Below, in pieces: positions 44,368-54,222 of a stretch of 64,000 bases of DNA. The stretch lies in NCBI RefSeq assembly GCF_003314975.1, contig NZ_QNRF01000014.1:1-64000 (forward strand), read 5' to 3'. Numbering within the stretch: position 1 is the stretch's first letter; each line of letters starts with the position of its first letter. Below the pieces are notes generated by a model. That model made no database searches. It saw nothing but the letters and a program-made list of their open reading frames with translations, and was not told the origin of the DNA. Both the position numbers and the translations under genes were made by a program. The stretch comes from Marinomonas aquiplantarum (GTDB lineage: Bacteria; Pseudomonadota; Gammaproteobacteria; Pseudomonadales; Marinomonadaceae).

Positions 44368-45965
44368 GATTGTGTCTCTTGTGTTAATTCGCGTTGAGTG
44401 TCAATAAAAGTCCCTGCCATCCATTGACCAATTTGATCTATGTTGGTGTCTTGGGTTTTGACTTGAGGCGATAAATGACCGTCACAGATAGCAGACATGC
44501 GATCCGCAAGGAGAAACAGCTCATCGATGTCTTCTGAGATCAAGAGAATGGCTGCGCCTTGATCACGTAAGTCTAATAAAGCTTGGTGAATGGCGAGTGC
44601 GGCACCAACGTCAACGCCCCATGTTGGGTGAGCGCATATAAGCACTTTAGGGTTTTGACCTATCTCCCGACCCATGATGAATTTTTGTAAGTTGCCTCCG
44701 CTCAAGCTCTTGGCTTCTGAGAATTCACCATGACACTTCACTTTGTATTTCTTGATTAAACGACTGGCATAGTCTTTCGCTTCTTGCCATTGCACTAAAC
44801 CATTTTTGATAAAGCCTGTGCTGTGAGTTAGTAAGGTGTTTTCCGTCAAGCTCATATCTGGTACTGCGCCACGCCCCAGTCGTTCTTCTGGTACATAAGC
44901 CATACCAAGTTTACGTCTGTCTCCTGCATGTAGATGACCAATGTCCATCTGATCAAGGCTCAAACTGCTTTTGTTAGTCCGATTGTCTTCGCCACTAATA
45001 ATGGCCATTAGTTCATCTTGGCCATTCCCTGCGACACCCGCAATACCAAGAATCTCACCCGCTTTAAGTTCAAATTGAATGTTCTTTAAACTGGTGCCAA
45101 AAGGTTGTTTTGAGGGCAGGGATAAGTTATTGGCACTGAATAGAGTGTGGGTGCCTTCTTTTTTAGTGTACTGAGTGTCTTGCTCGGCTAGATCTCCGAC
45201 CATCATTTTGGCGATCGAAGCGGGTGTTTCTTCACTTGGTACGCAAGTGTTAACAACCTTACCGCCACGCAAGATGGTGGCTTGATGACAAATTTCAGTC
45301 ACTTCGTGCAATTTATGACTGATAAAGAGAATACTACAGCCTTCTTTGGACAGGGTCCTGAGGACATCAAATAAACCTGATACTTCTTGCGGCGTCAGCA
45401 CTGAGGTCGGTTCATCCAGAATAAGAAGCTTTACTGACTGAACTAGACAACGCATGATTTCAACCCGTTGACGTTCACCAATCGAAAGAGAGTGAACGTA
45501 TTTATCTGGATCAACGTTTAACCCATATTCTTCAGAGAGTTGGCGTATTTTTTCGGCCAAGTCATCAATATTGGCAAGGTGTTTTTGACTTAAGCAAAGT
45601 TCGATGTTTTGGCTGACAGTTAAGGTTTCAAACAAGGAGAAATGCTGAAAAACCATGCCAATGCCTAGGTCCCTTGCGGTAGAAGGGGATTTTATGGTCA
45701 CTTCTTTACCATCCCAAAGAATATCGCCTTTGTCTGGCGCAACAACGCCGTAGATGGTTTTTACGAGCGTGCTTTTACCGGCACCATTTTCTCCTAATAA
45801 AGCATGAATTTCCCCTGGTTGTAGACATAAATTGATGCTGTCATTCGCTAGACAGCCAGGGTATTGCTTAGTGATGTCGATTAATTCTAAGCGTGAAGCA
45901 ATTTGTTGTGTATTCAAGGTACTGGCACCATTTTGTCTAAGCCATTTATTGGCTTGTAAGAGCAT
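44364..45965 (-). CDS. ABC transporter double ATP-binding protein, BMP/nucleoside type
   Basis: 533 residues with two ABC domains. The first has Walker A GENGAGKST, signature LSIGERQRVEI and Walker [12 protein letters not shown]. The second has the degenerate GVAGNGQDE in place of Walker A and the signature LSGGNLQKFIMGRE; Walker B is replaced by LICAHPTWGVDVG, lacking the usual acidic pair. This layout is typical of sugar and nucleoside importers of the RbsA type. The start at 45965 has only AGAAG directly before it, so an internal start is possible; the first conserved segment begins near residue 27. First gene of the five-gene operon. Confidence 0.87.
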   Translation of the reverse strand: MLLQANKWLRQNGASTLNTQQIASRLELIDITKQYPGCLANDSINLCLQPGEIHALLGENGAGKSTLVKTIYGVVAPDKGDILWDGKEVTIKSPSTARDLGIGMVFQHFSLFETLTVSQNIELCLSQKHLANIDDLAEKIRQLSEEYGLNVDPDKYVHSLSIGERQRVEIMRCLVQSVKLLILDEPTSVLTPQEVSGLFDVLRTLSKEGCSILFISHKLHEVTEICHQATILRGGKVVNTCVPSEETPASIAKMMVGDLAEQDTQYTKKEGTHTLFSANNLSLPSKQPFGTSLKNIQFELKAGEILGIAGVAGNGQDELMAIISGEDNRTNKSSLSLDQMDIGHLHAGDRRKLGMAYVPEERLGRGAVPDMSLTENTLLTHSTGFIKNGLVQWQEAKDYASRLIKKYKVKCHGEFSEAKSLSGGNLQKFIMGREIGQNPKVLICAHPTWGVDVGAALAIHQALLDLRDQGAAILLISEDIDELFLLADRMSAICDGHLSPQVKTQDTNIDQIGQWMAGTFIDTQRELTQETQS

Positions 45966-46320
45966 CTTCTAGTGTAGTGCATACTTATGAAGCTGTTTTG
46001 GTGTTGCGCACCATTTTAGAGCTCTGTATGTACATTACTTGTGCGCTTACAAGGCTAAATGCGGTTATTTGACCGATTAGTTAAACTTTGTTGCGTTCTA
46101 GGCTAATCCATATCAATATTCGTGCCAAATAAAGGGGTGAACGCGAGTGGTTTAATGAGAATCAGAACTCCTTGTCTTAGCTCATATTAATAAATGAACA
46201 AGAGTCAACTGGCAGTAGGAAAAACCTCATGCATTCTGTAGAATGTTGTAATTGATTGTTAATAGAGGTGGGATCTAGTGCTTCTGTAATGATTCAGAAC
46301 CGCTTTAGATTGGGAATTCC
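45966..46320. other. Intergenic region between the nucleoside-type importer and a GGDEF gene
   Basis: No gene is supported in these 355 bases between divergent starts. It should hold both promoters, but none is clear by eye. A short palindrome CATTC-TGTA-GAATG lies at 46232-46245. No purine riboswitch was recognised on the importer side. Confidence 0.5.
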
Positions 46321-47418
46321 GTGTTTTCTTCGCTTAAAAAAATAATACATACGATTTTGCATTTTGGCTTTAAAGACGATTATGCCAATGATGTAAACCA
46401 GAAGCATGTGGTGAATTTCTCCTACTTGGTTTTCTGCTTTGCCAGTGTTTTTTTGATCGTCATGTTTTCCCAGCCCTTTTCCCCTCTGGTTGTGATCGTC
46501 TCCATCTTGAGTCTAATATTGGCTTGTTTAGGATTGCGCTATAATTATCGCGGACAGTTTTCTCGTGCCCAGATCCTAATGCCGGTATTAAAAATGGCTC
46601 AAGTGACTATCTTGACGCTGTTTTATTTTGGTTCAGATAGCGGCTTTCATTTTCTCCTTGTGCATGTCATTGCTTATTCTTTTATTGTCTTTCGCGCTGA
46701 TCAAAGGTTTGTCAAAGGCCTCATTGTTGTCATTGCGGCCTTGTTGTTTTTAATGTGTGAGTACTTGAGTTTAAAAGGCTTATATCTGACTGAGTCTAAG
46801 CAAAGCTTTATGCTGGTTTCGGTATTCTTTTTTATTGCTTTGTATTTTTCCATTGTCATCAATTTAGTGATGAGCCGTTTAAAATCCGTTAATCAACATT
46901 TAAGAGTGTTGGCAGAAAAAGACGAATTAACAGGCTTGTCGAATCGCCGTAAAGTCCTAGCGGATGCTGTGAATATTTTTGCTGATTGTGTGATTAATCA
47001 TGATACCTGTGTATTTGCTATTGTAGATTTGGATCATTTTAAAAAAATTAACGATACTTATGGCCATGAGGCGGGTGATTTTGTCTTGGCGAAAGTGTCT
47101 GCAAAAATGCAGTCCGTTATTCGTACTACAGATAAAATTGGGCGTTATGGCGGTGAAGAGTTTATTATATTGATGCCGAAGACCAAACTGGCGCAAGCGG
47201 AATTGGTGATGGAGCATTTGCGACAAACGATCGCGGGTTTAACCATTGAAACTGAAAAAGGAATTATCATTCCTGTGACAATCAGTATTGGTTTAGCGCC
47301 TATCACGCCTGAGGTTACTCGTTACGAAGAGATTCTGGCGTCTGCCGATAAGGGGTTGTACGCTGCGAAAAGAAGCGGCCGTAACCGAGTTTCTGTCTCC
47401 CCAGATTTTCAAGATTGA
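46321..47418 (+). CDS. Membrane-anchored diguanylate cyclase (GGDEF)
   Basis: 365 residues from a GTG start with GGGA just upstream. About six hydrophobic segments lie in residues 33-185. The GGDEF domain that follows (DELTGLSNRRK; IVDLDHFKKINDTYGH) has active site GGEEF at 277-281 and an inhibitory RxxD site (RTTD, 268-271). Predicted c-di-GMP synthase with product feedback; signal unknown. Same general layout as the protein at 13862, without close identity in the membrane part. Confidence 0.9.
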   Translation: MFSSLKKIIHTILHFGFKDDYANDVNQKHVVNFSYLVFCFASVFLIVMFSQPFSPLVVIVSILSLILACLGLRYNYRGQFSRAQILMPVLKMAQVTILTLFYFGSDSGFHFLLVHVIAYSFIVFRADQRFVKGLIVVIAALLFLMCEYLSLKGLYLTESKQSFMLVSVFFFIALYFSIVINLVMSRLKSVNQHLRVLAEKDELTGLSNRRKVLADAVNIFADCVINHDTCVFAIVDLDHFKKINDTYGHEAGDFVLAKVSAKMQSVIRTTDKIGRYGGEEFIILMPKTKLAQAELVMEHLRQTIAGLTIETEKGIIIPVTISIGLAPITPEVTRYEEILASADKGLYAAKRSGRNRVSVSPDFQD

Positions 47419-47519
47419 AATTGTTCGTTTTCTATTGACATATGAGTTGTCCACTTTCTCTGTGGATAAGCTTGTTGGCTAAATTCTTAATTCCCTATGA
47501 ATACTGAGAGAGGTCTTTC

Positions 47520-48194
47520 TTGCTCAAAATAATACATACTTGTGTGGATTACTGGGTGATCGAAAAACCAGCCGGAATGAGTTTTCATGCTGAGTCTGAA
47601 TCCATGGGTGTTATGGAATCCTTGCATAAGGATTATCCAGATTGTGATTTTTACCCTGTTCATCGGCTGGACAAAATGACATCGGGAATATTGCTGGTGG
47701 CTTGTACTAAAGAAGCCGCGACGCTGTTTGGAGAATTATTTCGCCAACATAAAATGGAAAAACGCTATCTTGCCTTGTCACTGCGCAAACCAAATAAAAA
47801 ACAAGGTACAATTAGCGGCGGTATGCAGGTCAGTCGTAGAGGTCAGTGGAAACTGACAAAAGAAAAAAATAACCTCGCTGTAACCCAGTTTTTTTCGAGT
47901 TATGTAGAAGGCAAAAGACTGTTTTGGCTTAGACCCCTGACGGGGAAAACACATCAGATTCGTGTGGCATTAAAAAGTGTTGCAGCGCCTATTCTAGGTG
48001 ATGAACGATATGGTGGTGGTGCGTCGGATCGAGGGTATTTGCATGCTTATTCGATCGCATTTGAATGGCGTGGCGAGTCTGTTTGTTATCAAGTGGCTCC
48101 TTCTCTAGGAGAGCACTTTAGTCCGATTTTATTGGATCACGTGGTGAATCACTTTGTTGAAGCTAAACTGAAGTGGCCACAAACCAAACATTAA
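47520..48194 (+). CDS. RluA-family pseudouridine synthase
   Basis: 224 residues. It converts uridine to pseudouridine in rRNA or tRNA. The catalytic aspartate lies in HRLDKMTSGILLVA, and PLTGKTHQIRVAL and GDERYGG complete the RluA motifs. No S4 domain is present, so it is a short form like the Rlu family-1 type. Translation probably begins with TTG at 47520: GAGAGAGG stands six bases upstream, and the first ATG would remove the IEKPAG segment of the fold. The RNA target is unknown. It lies 41 bases before rlmM in the same direction. Confidence 0.85.
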   Translation: MLKIIHTCVDYWVIEKPAGMSFHAESESMGVMESLHKDYPDCDFYPVHRLDKMTSGILLVACTKEAATLFGELFRQHKMEKRYLALSLRKPNKKQGTISGGMQVSRRGQWKLTKEKNNLAVTQFFSSYVEGKRLFWLRPLTGKTHQIRVALKSVAAPILGDERYGGGASDRGYLHAYSIAFEWRGESVCYQVAPSLGEHFSPILLDHVVNHFVEAKLKWPQTKH

Positions 48195-48235
48195 TTAAGA
48201 CTTGGTTAGACTTGTCTGACCGAGAAGGAAGTTGA

Positions 48236-49288
48236 ATGAAAAATATTATTGCCTATTGCCGATCTGGTTTTGAGAAAGATTGTGCTGCTGAGTTGTCTGA
48301 TCTGGCTGCCAGTAAGGGCTTTTATGGTTACGCTAAATTAGAAGCAAATTCTGGCTATGTGGTGTTTTGCTTCGAACAAGAAGATGCTGGTGAAAGCTTG
48401 ATTCAGCAGTTGAATTTTAATCGTATTATATTTGCCCGCCAGATTATCGCGGCAAATGATCTTATTTCTTTAGAGCAGGGTGGTCGAGTCGAATCCTTAC
48501 TGGAGGCTGCTAGAGAGCTGCCTTTGGCTGAGGAAATTTGCATCGAGACGGCAGATACGAATGAAGCTAAGTCACTCTCAGGGCTCATTAAGAAATTGGA
48601 TAAGCCTTTACGAGAAGGTTGGAAGCGATCAGGTGTATTGAGAAAAAAAGCCGTTGGTGTTCGTCATCATGTGTTTATGTTAGATGGGCAATCCGCTTAC
48701 CTCGGGGTGTCTTATGCGGCTTGCCGTAGCGAGTTTCCTATGGGCATTCGACGTTTGCGTTTTCCGGCGGCAGGACCAAGTCGTTCAACCCTAAAGTTAG
48801 AAGAAGCTTTTCTTCAATTTGTGCCGCAACAGACGCTTCAAGATGATCTGATCGAAGGTATGACGGCGGTGGATCTTGGGGCGGCACCCGGTGGCTGGAC
48901 TTATCAATTTGTGAAACGTGGTATTCATGTTATCGCGGTTGATAATGGTCCGATGCAAAAAGAGCTCATGTCGACTGGTTTGGTGCAACATGAAAAAGCA
49001 GATGGTTTTAAGTTTGAGCCACCGCAAACAGTCGATTGGTTAGTATGTGACATGGTGGAAAGGCCAGTCAAAGTAGCGGATTTGATGGCCAATTGGTTGG
49101 CAAAAGGCTTTACCCGTCGTGCGGTTTTCAATTTAAAATTGCCAATGAAAAAACGTTACCAAGAAGTCAGTTTGTGTTTAGCTAATATGGAATCTTTGTT
49201 GAAAAAGGCCAAGGTTAGATATGAATATCAAGTTAAGCATTTATATCATGATCGTGAAGAGGTGACGGTCTGCGTCATGGTAAAGTAG
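48236..49288 (+). CDS. rlmM: 23S rRNA (cytidine-2498-2'-O)-methyltransferase RlmM
   Basis: 350 residues, close to E. coli RlmM (366). An N-terminal THUMP-like RNA-binding region is followed by a Rossmann methyltransferase domain with motif I AVDLGAAPGGWTYQFVKRG. The aspartate of VDWLVCDMVERP and the lysine of FNLKLPMKKRY fit the K-D-K-E tetrad of 2'-O-methyltransferases. It modifies C2498 in the peptidyl transferase region. AAGGAAG precedes the start. Confidence 0.95.
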   Translation: MKNIIAYCRSGFEKDCAAELSDLAASKGFYGYAKLEANSGYVVFCFEQEDAGESLIQQLNFNRIIFARQIIAANDLISLEQGGRVESLLEAARELPLAEEICIETADTNEAKSLSGLIKKLDKPLREGWKRSGVLRKKAVGVRHHVFMLDGQSAYLGVSYAACRSEFPMGIRRLRFPAAGPSRSTLKLEEAFLQFVPQQTLQDDLIEGMTAVDLGAAPGGWTYQFVKRGIHVIAVDNGPMQKELMSTGLVQHEKADGFKFEPPQTVDWLVCDMVERPVKVADLMANWLAKGFTRRAVFNLKLPMKKRYQEVSLCLANMESLLKKAKVRYEYQVKHLYHDREEVTVCVMVK

Positions 49289-49310
49289 CGCGACGTTGGT
49301 GTAGTAGAAT

Positions 49311-49353
49311 AAAAAAACGCGAGTAAGGGTTGCTTCTTACTCGCGTTTTTTTT
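49311..49353. terminator. Bidirectional terminator between rlmM and the L,D-transpeptidase gene
   Basis: An 11-bp perfect stem ACGCGAGTAAG/CTTACTCGCGT, loop of eight, with a run of A on the left and T on the right, between two convergent stops. Confidence 0.93.
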
Positions 49354-49355
49354 GA

Positions 49356-51026
49356 TTAGATGGATTCGTTCGCTTGAAAAGCAACGTAGCCCATTGCTTC
49401 TTCCATTAGGTCGTCTCGTTGATATACATCGTTGCGGAATTCCGGCATGCCATTGGCGTTTGGTACAACGGTAAAGTACACCAGATAAACCGGAATGTAG
49501 CTTGGTAATGACACCACACTGTTTGAGTTATTTTTCAGCTTGTTGAGCATTTCATTATAAGACTTGGAGCCTTTAGTGATTTGCTTGGCGAACTCGTGTG
49601 GGTCTTCTAGGCGAACACAGCCTGAGCTAAAGGCTCTGTTTCTTTCTCTAAACAAGTGTTTTGCTGGCGTGTCATGCAAGTAGATTTCGTTTTTATTTGG
49701 GAACATAAACTTGAATTGGCCCAGCGCATTGCCTTCGTCTGGTTCTTGTTCAAAGCGATATGCGAGTTTTTCCGGATTAATGTTTTTCCAATCGATTTTT
49801 GTAGAATCCAACTCTTTTGCGCCAATACCCCAGCTTGAGTAGAGTTTATAGCCATGCTTGATCAGATAATTCGGATCTGATTGCAGTTTAGGTAATAAGT
49901 TTTCTCTGGCGATGCGGTGGGGCACTCGCCAAGTTGGATTGGTTACCATATAGGTCATTAGGCCTTTAAAGACAGGTGTTTTTCGCTCTGCTTTACCAAT
50001 GACTACCTTCATCGATGTTAGCTCACCATTAAGATGCATATCGACAGTGTAATTGGTTAAATCAACCCAGATACGATTGGCTTCTAATTCGCTTGGTAGC
50101 CAGCGCCATCTTTCTAGGTTGTAAGCAATCTGTTTGGCGCGAGTAGTCAATGACACATTGAGCATTTCAATGGTTTTTGACCCAGCGGCCCCATCTGCGA
50201 TCAGGTGATGACGACGCTGGAAGTTTTGTAGCGCTTTTTTCAATCGAGAGTCAAACCTGTCTTCCTGTACTTTACGAGTGGAAAAGCGAATGTCACCGAG
50301 TTGAACCAGTCTGGCTCTCAGTTGGGCAACACGCGGTCCTTCGTCGCCAAGTGAGAGTGGCACACCAGCTTCCACTAGGATGTCTTTTTCTTTGGCGGCC
50401 AAGTCTTGATAATACACTAACCATTTCTGTAACACTTGATACTGTGGACTGCGTGGCGCGAGCAAGGGCAAAGAATTGACCATGCTGGCAGCGGAATCAA
50501 GATACAGTAAATCTTTCCAATTGTTGTTTGGGGCGTCTAGTTGCCAGTTTGGATCAATTAATAGAGGTTCATAGCGGCCATTGCTTAAATCATGAGCATA
50601 ACTGGTGAGAGCAATGGTGGCGATGACGTCCATTTCAGCAAGTTGTTGTGAGCTTGGCTGCTTCAGTTCAAGGTAGTTTTTGATGATATCGGTATGGTAA
50701 TGAATCGGATTAAGACCGTGTGTATGGGAATCTTGTAGAATGTCGACTAGTTTATAGATGGACATGTCGATGGTCTTATCTTTGATCCAAACAGGTTCAT
50801 AACCTCTCGCTTTATAAGCGGTTAACACGGTGTTGTTAGGTAACGCTTGACCAGCAACAGGTGTAAAAGCATTGAGTGTTAAAGAAACTTGCTCTTTGAC
50901 ACTGGTGGCAATTTGCGCCTCGCTGGGAGGTTCTATTACGAATTGTGGTTTGTTGCTTTGAGAGGAGCAAGCGCTTAAAAGTAAGCCTAGGCAGAAAACA
51001 GGAACAAACTGCTTTAGGGATTTCAT
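49356..51026 (-). CDS. L,D-transpeptidase, LdtD (YcbB)-like lipoprotein
   Basis: 556 residues. It makes 3-3 cross-links in peptidoglycan between meso-diaminopimelate residues. A lipoprotein signal (LGLLLSAC, lipid on Cys20) suggests membrane anchoring. A peptidoglycan-binding domain follows near 225-290 ([28 protein letters not shown]). The YkuD catalytic domain runs from about 318, with His451 (YLHDTPAK) and Cys470 ([10 protein letters not shown]). Family LdtD of E. coli is 615 residues and has a signal-anchor rather than a lipobox. It overlaps the preceding cysteine-cluster gene by four bases. Confidence 0.9.
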   Translation of the reverse strand: MKSLKQFVPVFCLGLLLSACSSQSNKPQFVIEPPSEAQIATSVKEQVSLTLNAFTPVAGQALPNNTVLTAYKARGYEPVWIKDKTIDMSIYKLVDILQDSHTHGLNPIHYHTDIIKNYLELKQPSSQQLAEMDVIATIALTSYAHDLSNGRYEPLLIDPNWQLDAPNNNWKDLLYLDSAASMVNSLPLLAPRSPQYQVLQKWLVYYQDLAAKEKDILVEAGVPLSLGDEGPRVAQLRARLVQLGDIRFSTRKVQEDRFDSRLKKALQNFQRRHHLIADGAAGSKTIEMLNVSLTTRAKQIAYNLERWRWLPSELEANRIWVDLTNYTVDMHLNGELTSMKVVIGKAERKTPVFKGLMTYMVTNPTWRVPHRIARENLLPKLQSDPNYLIKHGYKLYSSWGIGAKELDSTKIDWKNINPEKLAYRFEQEPDEGNALGQFKFMFPNKNEIYLHDTPAKHLFRERNRAFSSGCVRLEDPHEFAKQITKGSKSYNEMLNKLKNNSNSVVSLPSYIPVYLVYFTVVPNANGMPEFRNDVYQRDDLMEEAMGYVAFQANESI

Positions 51027-51307
51027 ATGGTTTTCCTTGACGGTGAACTCTTTAAATAAGCGGTATCATTTTCTAAGATGGAGATAATGGTTAACGCCTC
51101 TTCTCTTGAATTGCCACAAATGTCTTCATCGGGCATAAAACTAGCGCAAACTTTTGGTCTGGCTGGATCATTAAAAATGGCGCAGCGGAAATCCTCTAGG
51201 AGTTGGACGCAGGTTTCACCTGCCGCTTTGCCATTTGGCATGCCGGGTATGGCTGAGCTAATAGATGGTGCTGTGCAGCAAGCACCGCATCCAGACCGAC
51301 ATTGCAT
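51023..51307 (-). CDS. YkgJ-type cysteine-cluster protein
   Basis: 94 residues with a cysteine pattern ([11 protein letters not shown], then single cysteines in [20 protein letters not shown] and DICGN) of the YkgJ family, which probably binds a zinc or iron-sulfur cluster. The ATG at 51307 has AGGA at eight bases; the ATG nine bases upstream touches that site and is less likely. Its stop overlaps the start of the L,D-transpeptidase (ATGA), implying coupled translation. Role unknown. Confidence 0.82.
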   Translation of the reverse strand: MQCRSGCGACCTAPSISSAIPGMPNGKAAGETCVQLLEDFRCAIFNDPARPKVCASFMPDEDICGNSREEALTIISILENDTAYLKSSPSRKTI

Positions 51308-51465
51308 GTTTAGCATCCTGTATTGTAACTGGATAGTGTAAAGATATGGGAGTGTTTACAAATTGATACCCTGTACCACTATTTTAGAGTATCGCAATGT
51401 CGGGTCATAGGGGATAATCAAAAAATTAAGTGAAAATTTGTGTGTCGTTTGGAGTAGGTAGATTG

Positions 51466-52704
51466 ATGATGTCCGATGAGTTCAAGGTGTTAGTGGTAGA
51501 AGATAGCCCCGTTGTCTTAAAGGTACTGAATCATTTGTTGTCTCAAACCCCTAATTTCATACCTGTACTGTGCTCAAATTATCAAGAAGCGCAGGCAAAA
51601 ATTGAAGCGTCGGAGGGGGAGTTTTTTGCGGCCATAGTTGATTTGAATTTGCCTGATGCTGAAAATGGCGAAATTGTCGATTTGGTTCTGTCCCATCATA
51701 TTCCTTGTGTTGTATTAACGGGTAATTTTGATGACGATCAACGATTAAGTTTGCTGAATAAAGGGGTGTTGGATTACATCACCAAAGACAGTCGTTATTC
51801 GTTTAATCATGTTATCAAGGTGGTTGAGCGGCTAAGAAAAAATCAAAATGTAAAAGTTTTGGTGGCGGAAGATTCTTCGACCAGCCGACTGTTTATTAAG
51901 ATATTGCTAGAGCAATATCGCTTTAATGTCATAGAAGCTGAAGATGGGCAAGAGGCGTTGGCGAAATTGGAGTCAGACGACAGTATTCGTATGCTCATCA
52001 CAGATTATAATATGCCGCATATTAATGGCTATGATTTGGTGCGTATGCTTCGTCATAATGCGCGCTTCCAAGATTTGGTGATTATTGGGTTGTCAGCGGA
52101 AGGAGACAATTCATTGTCGGCTAAGTTTATTAAAGCCGGGGCGAATGACTTTCTGAAGAAGCCGTTTTACCATGAAGAGTTCCATTGCCGAGTAGTGCAT
52201 AACCTGGAAGCTCAAGAAATGTTAGAAACCATTCGTGAGTTAGCGAACATCGATCCTCTGACCAAGTTAAAAAATCGTCGTTACTTGTTTGATGATGGTG
52301 AAAGAATGTTCCGTAAATCCATTCCCAATGCTTCTCTCGCTATGTTGGATTTAGATCATTTTAAACAAGTTAATGATACCTATGGTCATGTGGTAGGAGA
52401 CGATCTGTTGAAAGCGGTTGGTCAGGAGGTGATGACGCACTTTCCGGGGTTGCTTGCATGTCGTTTTGGTGGCGAAGAGTTTTGTATTGCTGCCAATGAG
52501 TCGGTGGCGGAATTAATGCCTAAGCTAGAGCGTTTCTTACAGGAAATTCGTGAAAAAGAGTTTACCGAGGCTAAGATTAAAGTGACATGCAGTATTGGTG
52601 TGTGTGGAAAGGATTTTGACTCGTTAGAGAAGGCGATAAAAATTGCCGATGACAATCTGTATGAGGCGAAACGTCTTGGGCGTAATCAAATCGTCACAGA
52701 TTAA
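51466..52704 (+). CDS. Double-receiver response regulator with GGDEF domain (PleD-like)
   Basis: 412 residues. Receiver 1 (about 6-125) has the phospho-acceptor Asp59 in AIVDLNLPD. Receiver 2 (about 129-245) has Asp180 in LITDYNMPHINGYD and the conserved lysine in FLKKPF. The GGDEF domain follows with active site GGEEF at 335-339 and no RxxD inhibitory site. The ATG at 51466 follows GGAGTAGG; an upstream GTG frame extension has no such site. Like PleD, phosphorylation of a receiver probably drives dimerisation and c-di-GMP synthesis. No partner histidine kinase is encoded next to it. Confidence 0.92.
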   Translation: MMSDEFKVLVVEDSPVVLKVLNHLLSQTPNFIPVLCSNYQEAQAKIEASEGEFFAAIVDLNLPDAENGEIVDLVLSHHIPCVVLTGNFDDDQRLSLLNKGVLDYITKDSRYSFNHVIKVVERLRKNQNVKVLVAEDSSTSRLFIKILLEQYRFNVIEAEDGQEALAKLESDDSIRMLITDYNMPHINGYDLVRMLRHNARFQDLVIIGLSAEGDNSLSAKFIKAGANDFLKKPFYHEEFHCRVVHNLEAQEMLETIRELANIDPLTKLKNRRYLFDDGERMFRKSIPNASLAMLDLDHFKQVNDTYGHVVGDDLLKAVGQEVMTHFPGLLACRFGGEEFCIAANESVAELMPKLERFLQEIREKEFTEAKIKVTCSIGVCGKDFDSLEKAIKIADDNLYEAKRLGRNQIVTD

Positions 52705-52721
52705 TATTACAAGCGAGCAAT

Positions 52722-52752
52722 AAAAACGCCGCTCATTATGAGCGGCGTTTTT
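52722..52752. terminator. Bidirectional terminator between the GGDEF regulator and gatB
   Basis: AAAAACGCCGCTC pairs perfectly with GAGCGGCGTTTTT around a short loop. The A and T flanks serve both convergent genes. Confidence 0.93.
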
Positions 52753-52774
52753 GTTTTTAAAGTAGGGTGAAATA

Positions 52775-54220
52775 TTACCCTTTCAGCATTTTGGCCAAGA
52801 TAGGGTTGACGATCCCTGGGTTGGCTTTGCCTTGCGAAGCTTTCATGACTTGACCAACAAAGAAGCCAATCATTTTCTTCTGTTTGTCTTCATCTGCAGC
52901 ACGATATTGCTCCACCTGAGCTTGGTTGGCATCCATAATAGTTTGGATCATGCTTTCAATGGCGCCTGTGTCGGTGACTTGTTTTAGACCTTTGGCGTCA
53001 ATGATTTGATCTGCAGAGCCTTCGCCTAGCCACATCGCCTGAAAGACGTCTTTGGCTGTTTTACCATTGATTGTATTGTCTTTAATGCGAATCAATAGTT
53101 CACCAAACGCTTCCGCTGACACTGTGGATTGTGCGATATCAAGCTGTTCCTGGTTAAGGGTTTTGCTGAGCTCACCCATTACCCAGTTGGCCGTTAATTT
53201 CGCATCTTTAACTTGGCTATTAGCCGTTTCGAAGTAATCGGCCATAGCGCGTGAAGAGGACAGAACATTTGCATCGTATTCACTCAATTTGTATTCACTT
53301 TGGAAGCGAACCGCTTTTTGAGAGGGTAGCTCTGGTAATGTCTGTCGAATTTCTTCAACGTAGTCTTCTGTTAATTCAATCGGTAGCAAATCTGGGCAAG
53401 GGAAGTAACGGTAGTCGTTAGCGTCCTCTTTTGAACGCATGCTACGAGTTTCGTTTTTCTCAGGATCGTACAGGCGTGTTTCCTGAACGATCTTGCCGCC
53501 ATCTTCTAAGATGTCTGATTGGCGCTCGATCTCTGTGTAGATGGCTTTTTCGATAAAGCGGAATGAATTTACGTTCTTTATTTCCGTTCGAGTGCCATAC
53601 TCTTCTTGGCCTTTAGGGCGCAGGGACAAGTTGATGTCACAACGCATTGAGCCTTCTGCCATGTTGCCATCGCAAATGCCCAAATAAGTGACGATAGAGT
53701 GAATCATTTTGACATAAGCCACGGCTTCTTTGGCAGAGCGAATGTCTGGCTCAGAAACAATCTCCAACAAAGGTGTGCTGGAACGGTTCAAGTCGATCCC
53801 TGTCATGCCGTGAAAGTCTTCGTGCAAAGATTTACCCGCATCTTCTTCTAAGTGTGCACGGGTGATACCAATACGTGAGGTAGTACCGTCATCAAGCGTA
53901 ACGTCTAAGTAACCTTTGCCAACAATTGGGTGGTCCATTTGGCTGGTTTGGTAACCTTTAGGAAGGTCAGGGTAAAAGTAATTTTTACGAGCAAAAACGG
54001 ACGTCATACCAATTTCGGCATTGATCGCATGGCCAAACATAACCGCCATGCGCAATGCTTCTTTATTGAATACTGGTAGTGCGCCTGGCATGCCGAGATC
54101 AACTAGCGTGGTTTGGGTGTTTGGTTCTGCACCAAAGCCTACCGCGGCACCAGAAAACAATTTCGATTTGGTTGAGAGCTGGGTATGAATCTCAAGACCA
54201 ATAACAACTTCCCAATTCAT
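52775..54220 (-). CDS. gatB: Asp-tRNA(Asn)/Glu-tRNA(Gln) amidotransferase subunit B
   Basis: 481 residues. It binds the misacylated tRNA and carries out the kinase and transamidation steps with GatA and GatC, giving Asn-tRNA or Gln-tRNA. Typical segments include [25 protein letters not shown]-type [11 protein letters not shown] and [15 protein letters not shown]. The C-terminal YqeY-like domain ends in [16 protein letters not shown]. Only 2 bases separate it from gatA. Presence of gatCAB suggests that Asn-tRNA and/or Gln-tRNA are made indirectly in this organism. Confidence 0.97.
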   Translation of the reverse strand: MNWEVVIGLEIHTQLSTKSKLFSGAAVGFGAEPNTQTTLVDLGMPGALPVFNKEALRMAVMFGHAINAEIGMTSVFARKNYFYPDLPKGYQTSQMDHPIVGKGYLDVTLDDGTTSRIGITRAHLEEDAGKSLHEDFHGMTGIDLNRSSTPLLEIVSEPDIRSAKEAVAYVKMIHSIVTYLGICDGNMAEGSMRCDINLSLRPKGQEEYGTRTEIKNVNSFRFIEKAIYTEIERQSDILEDGGKIVQETRLYDPEKNETRSMRSKEDANDYRYFPCPDLLPIELTEDYVEEIRQTLPELPSQKAVRFQSEYKLSEYDANVLSSSRAMADYFETANSQVKDAKLTANWVMGELSKTLNQEQLDIAQSTVSAEAFGELLIRIKDNTINGKTAKDVFQAMWLGEGSADQIIDAKGLKQVTDTGAIESMIQTIMDANQAQVEQYRAADEDKQKKMIGFFVGQVMKASQGKANPGIVNPILAKMLKG

Positions 54221-54222
54221 CT

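Noticed and set aside
45966..46150. Purine riboswitch upstream of the purine-type importer
   Set aside because: No conserved three-way junction core could be found on the minus strand.
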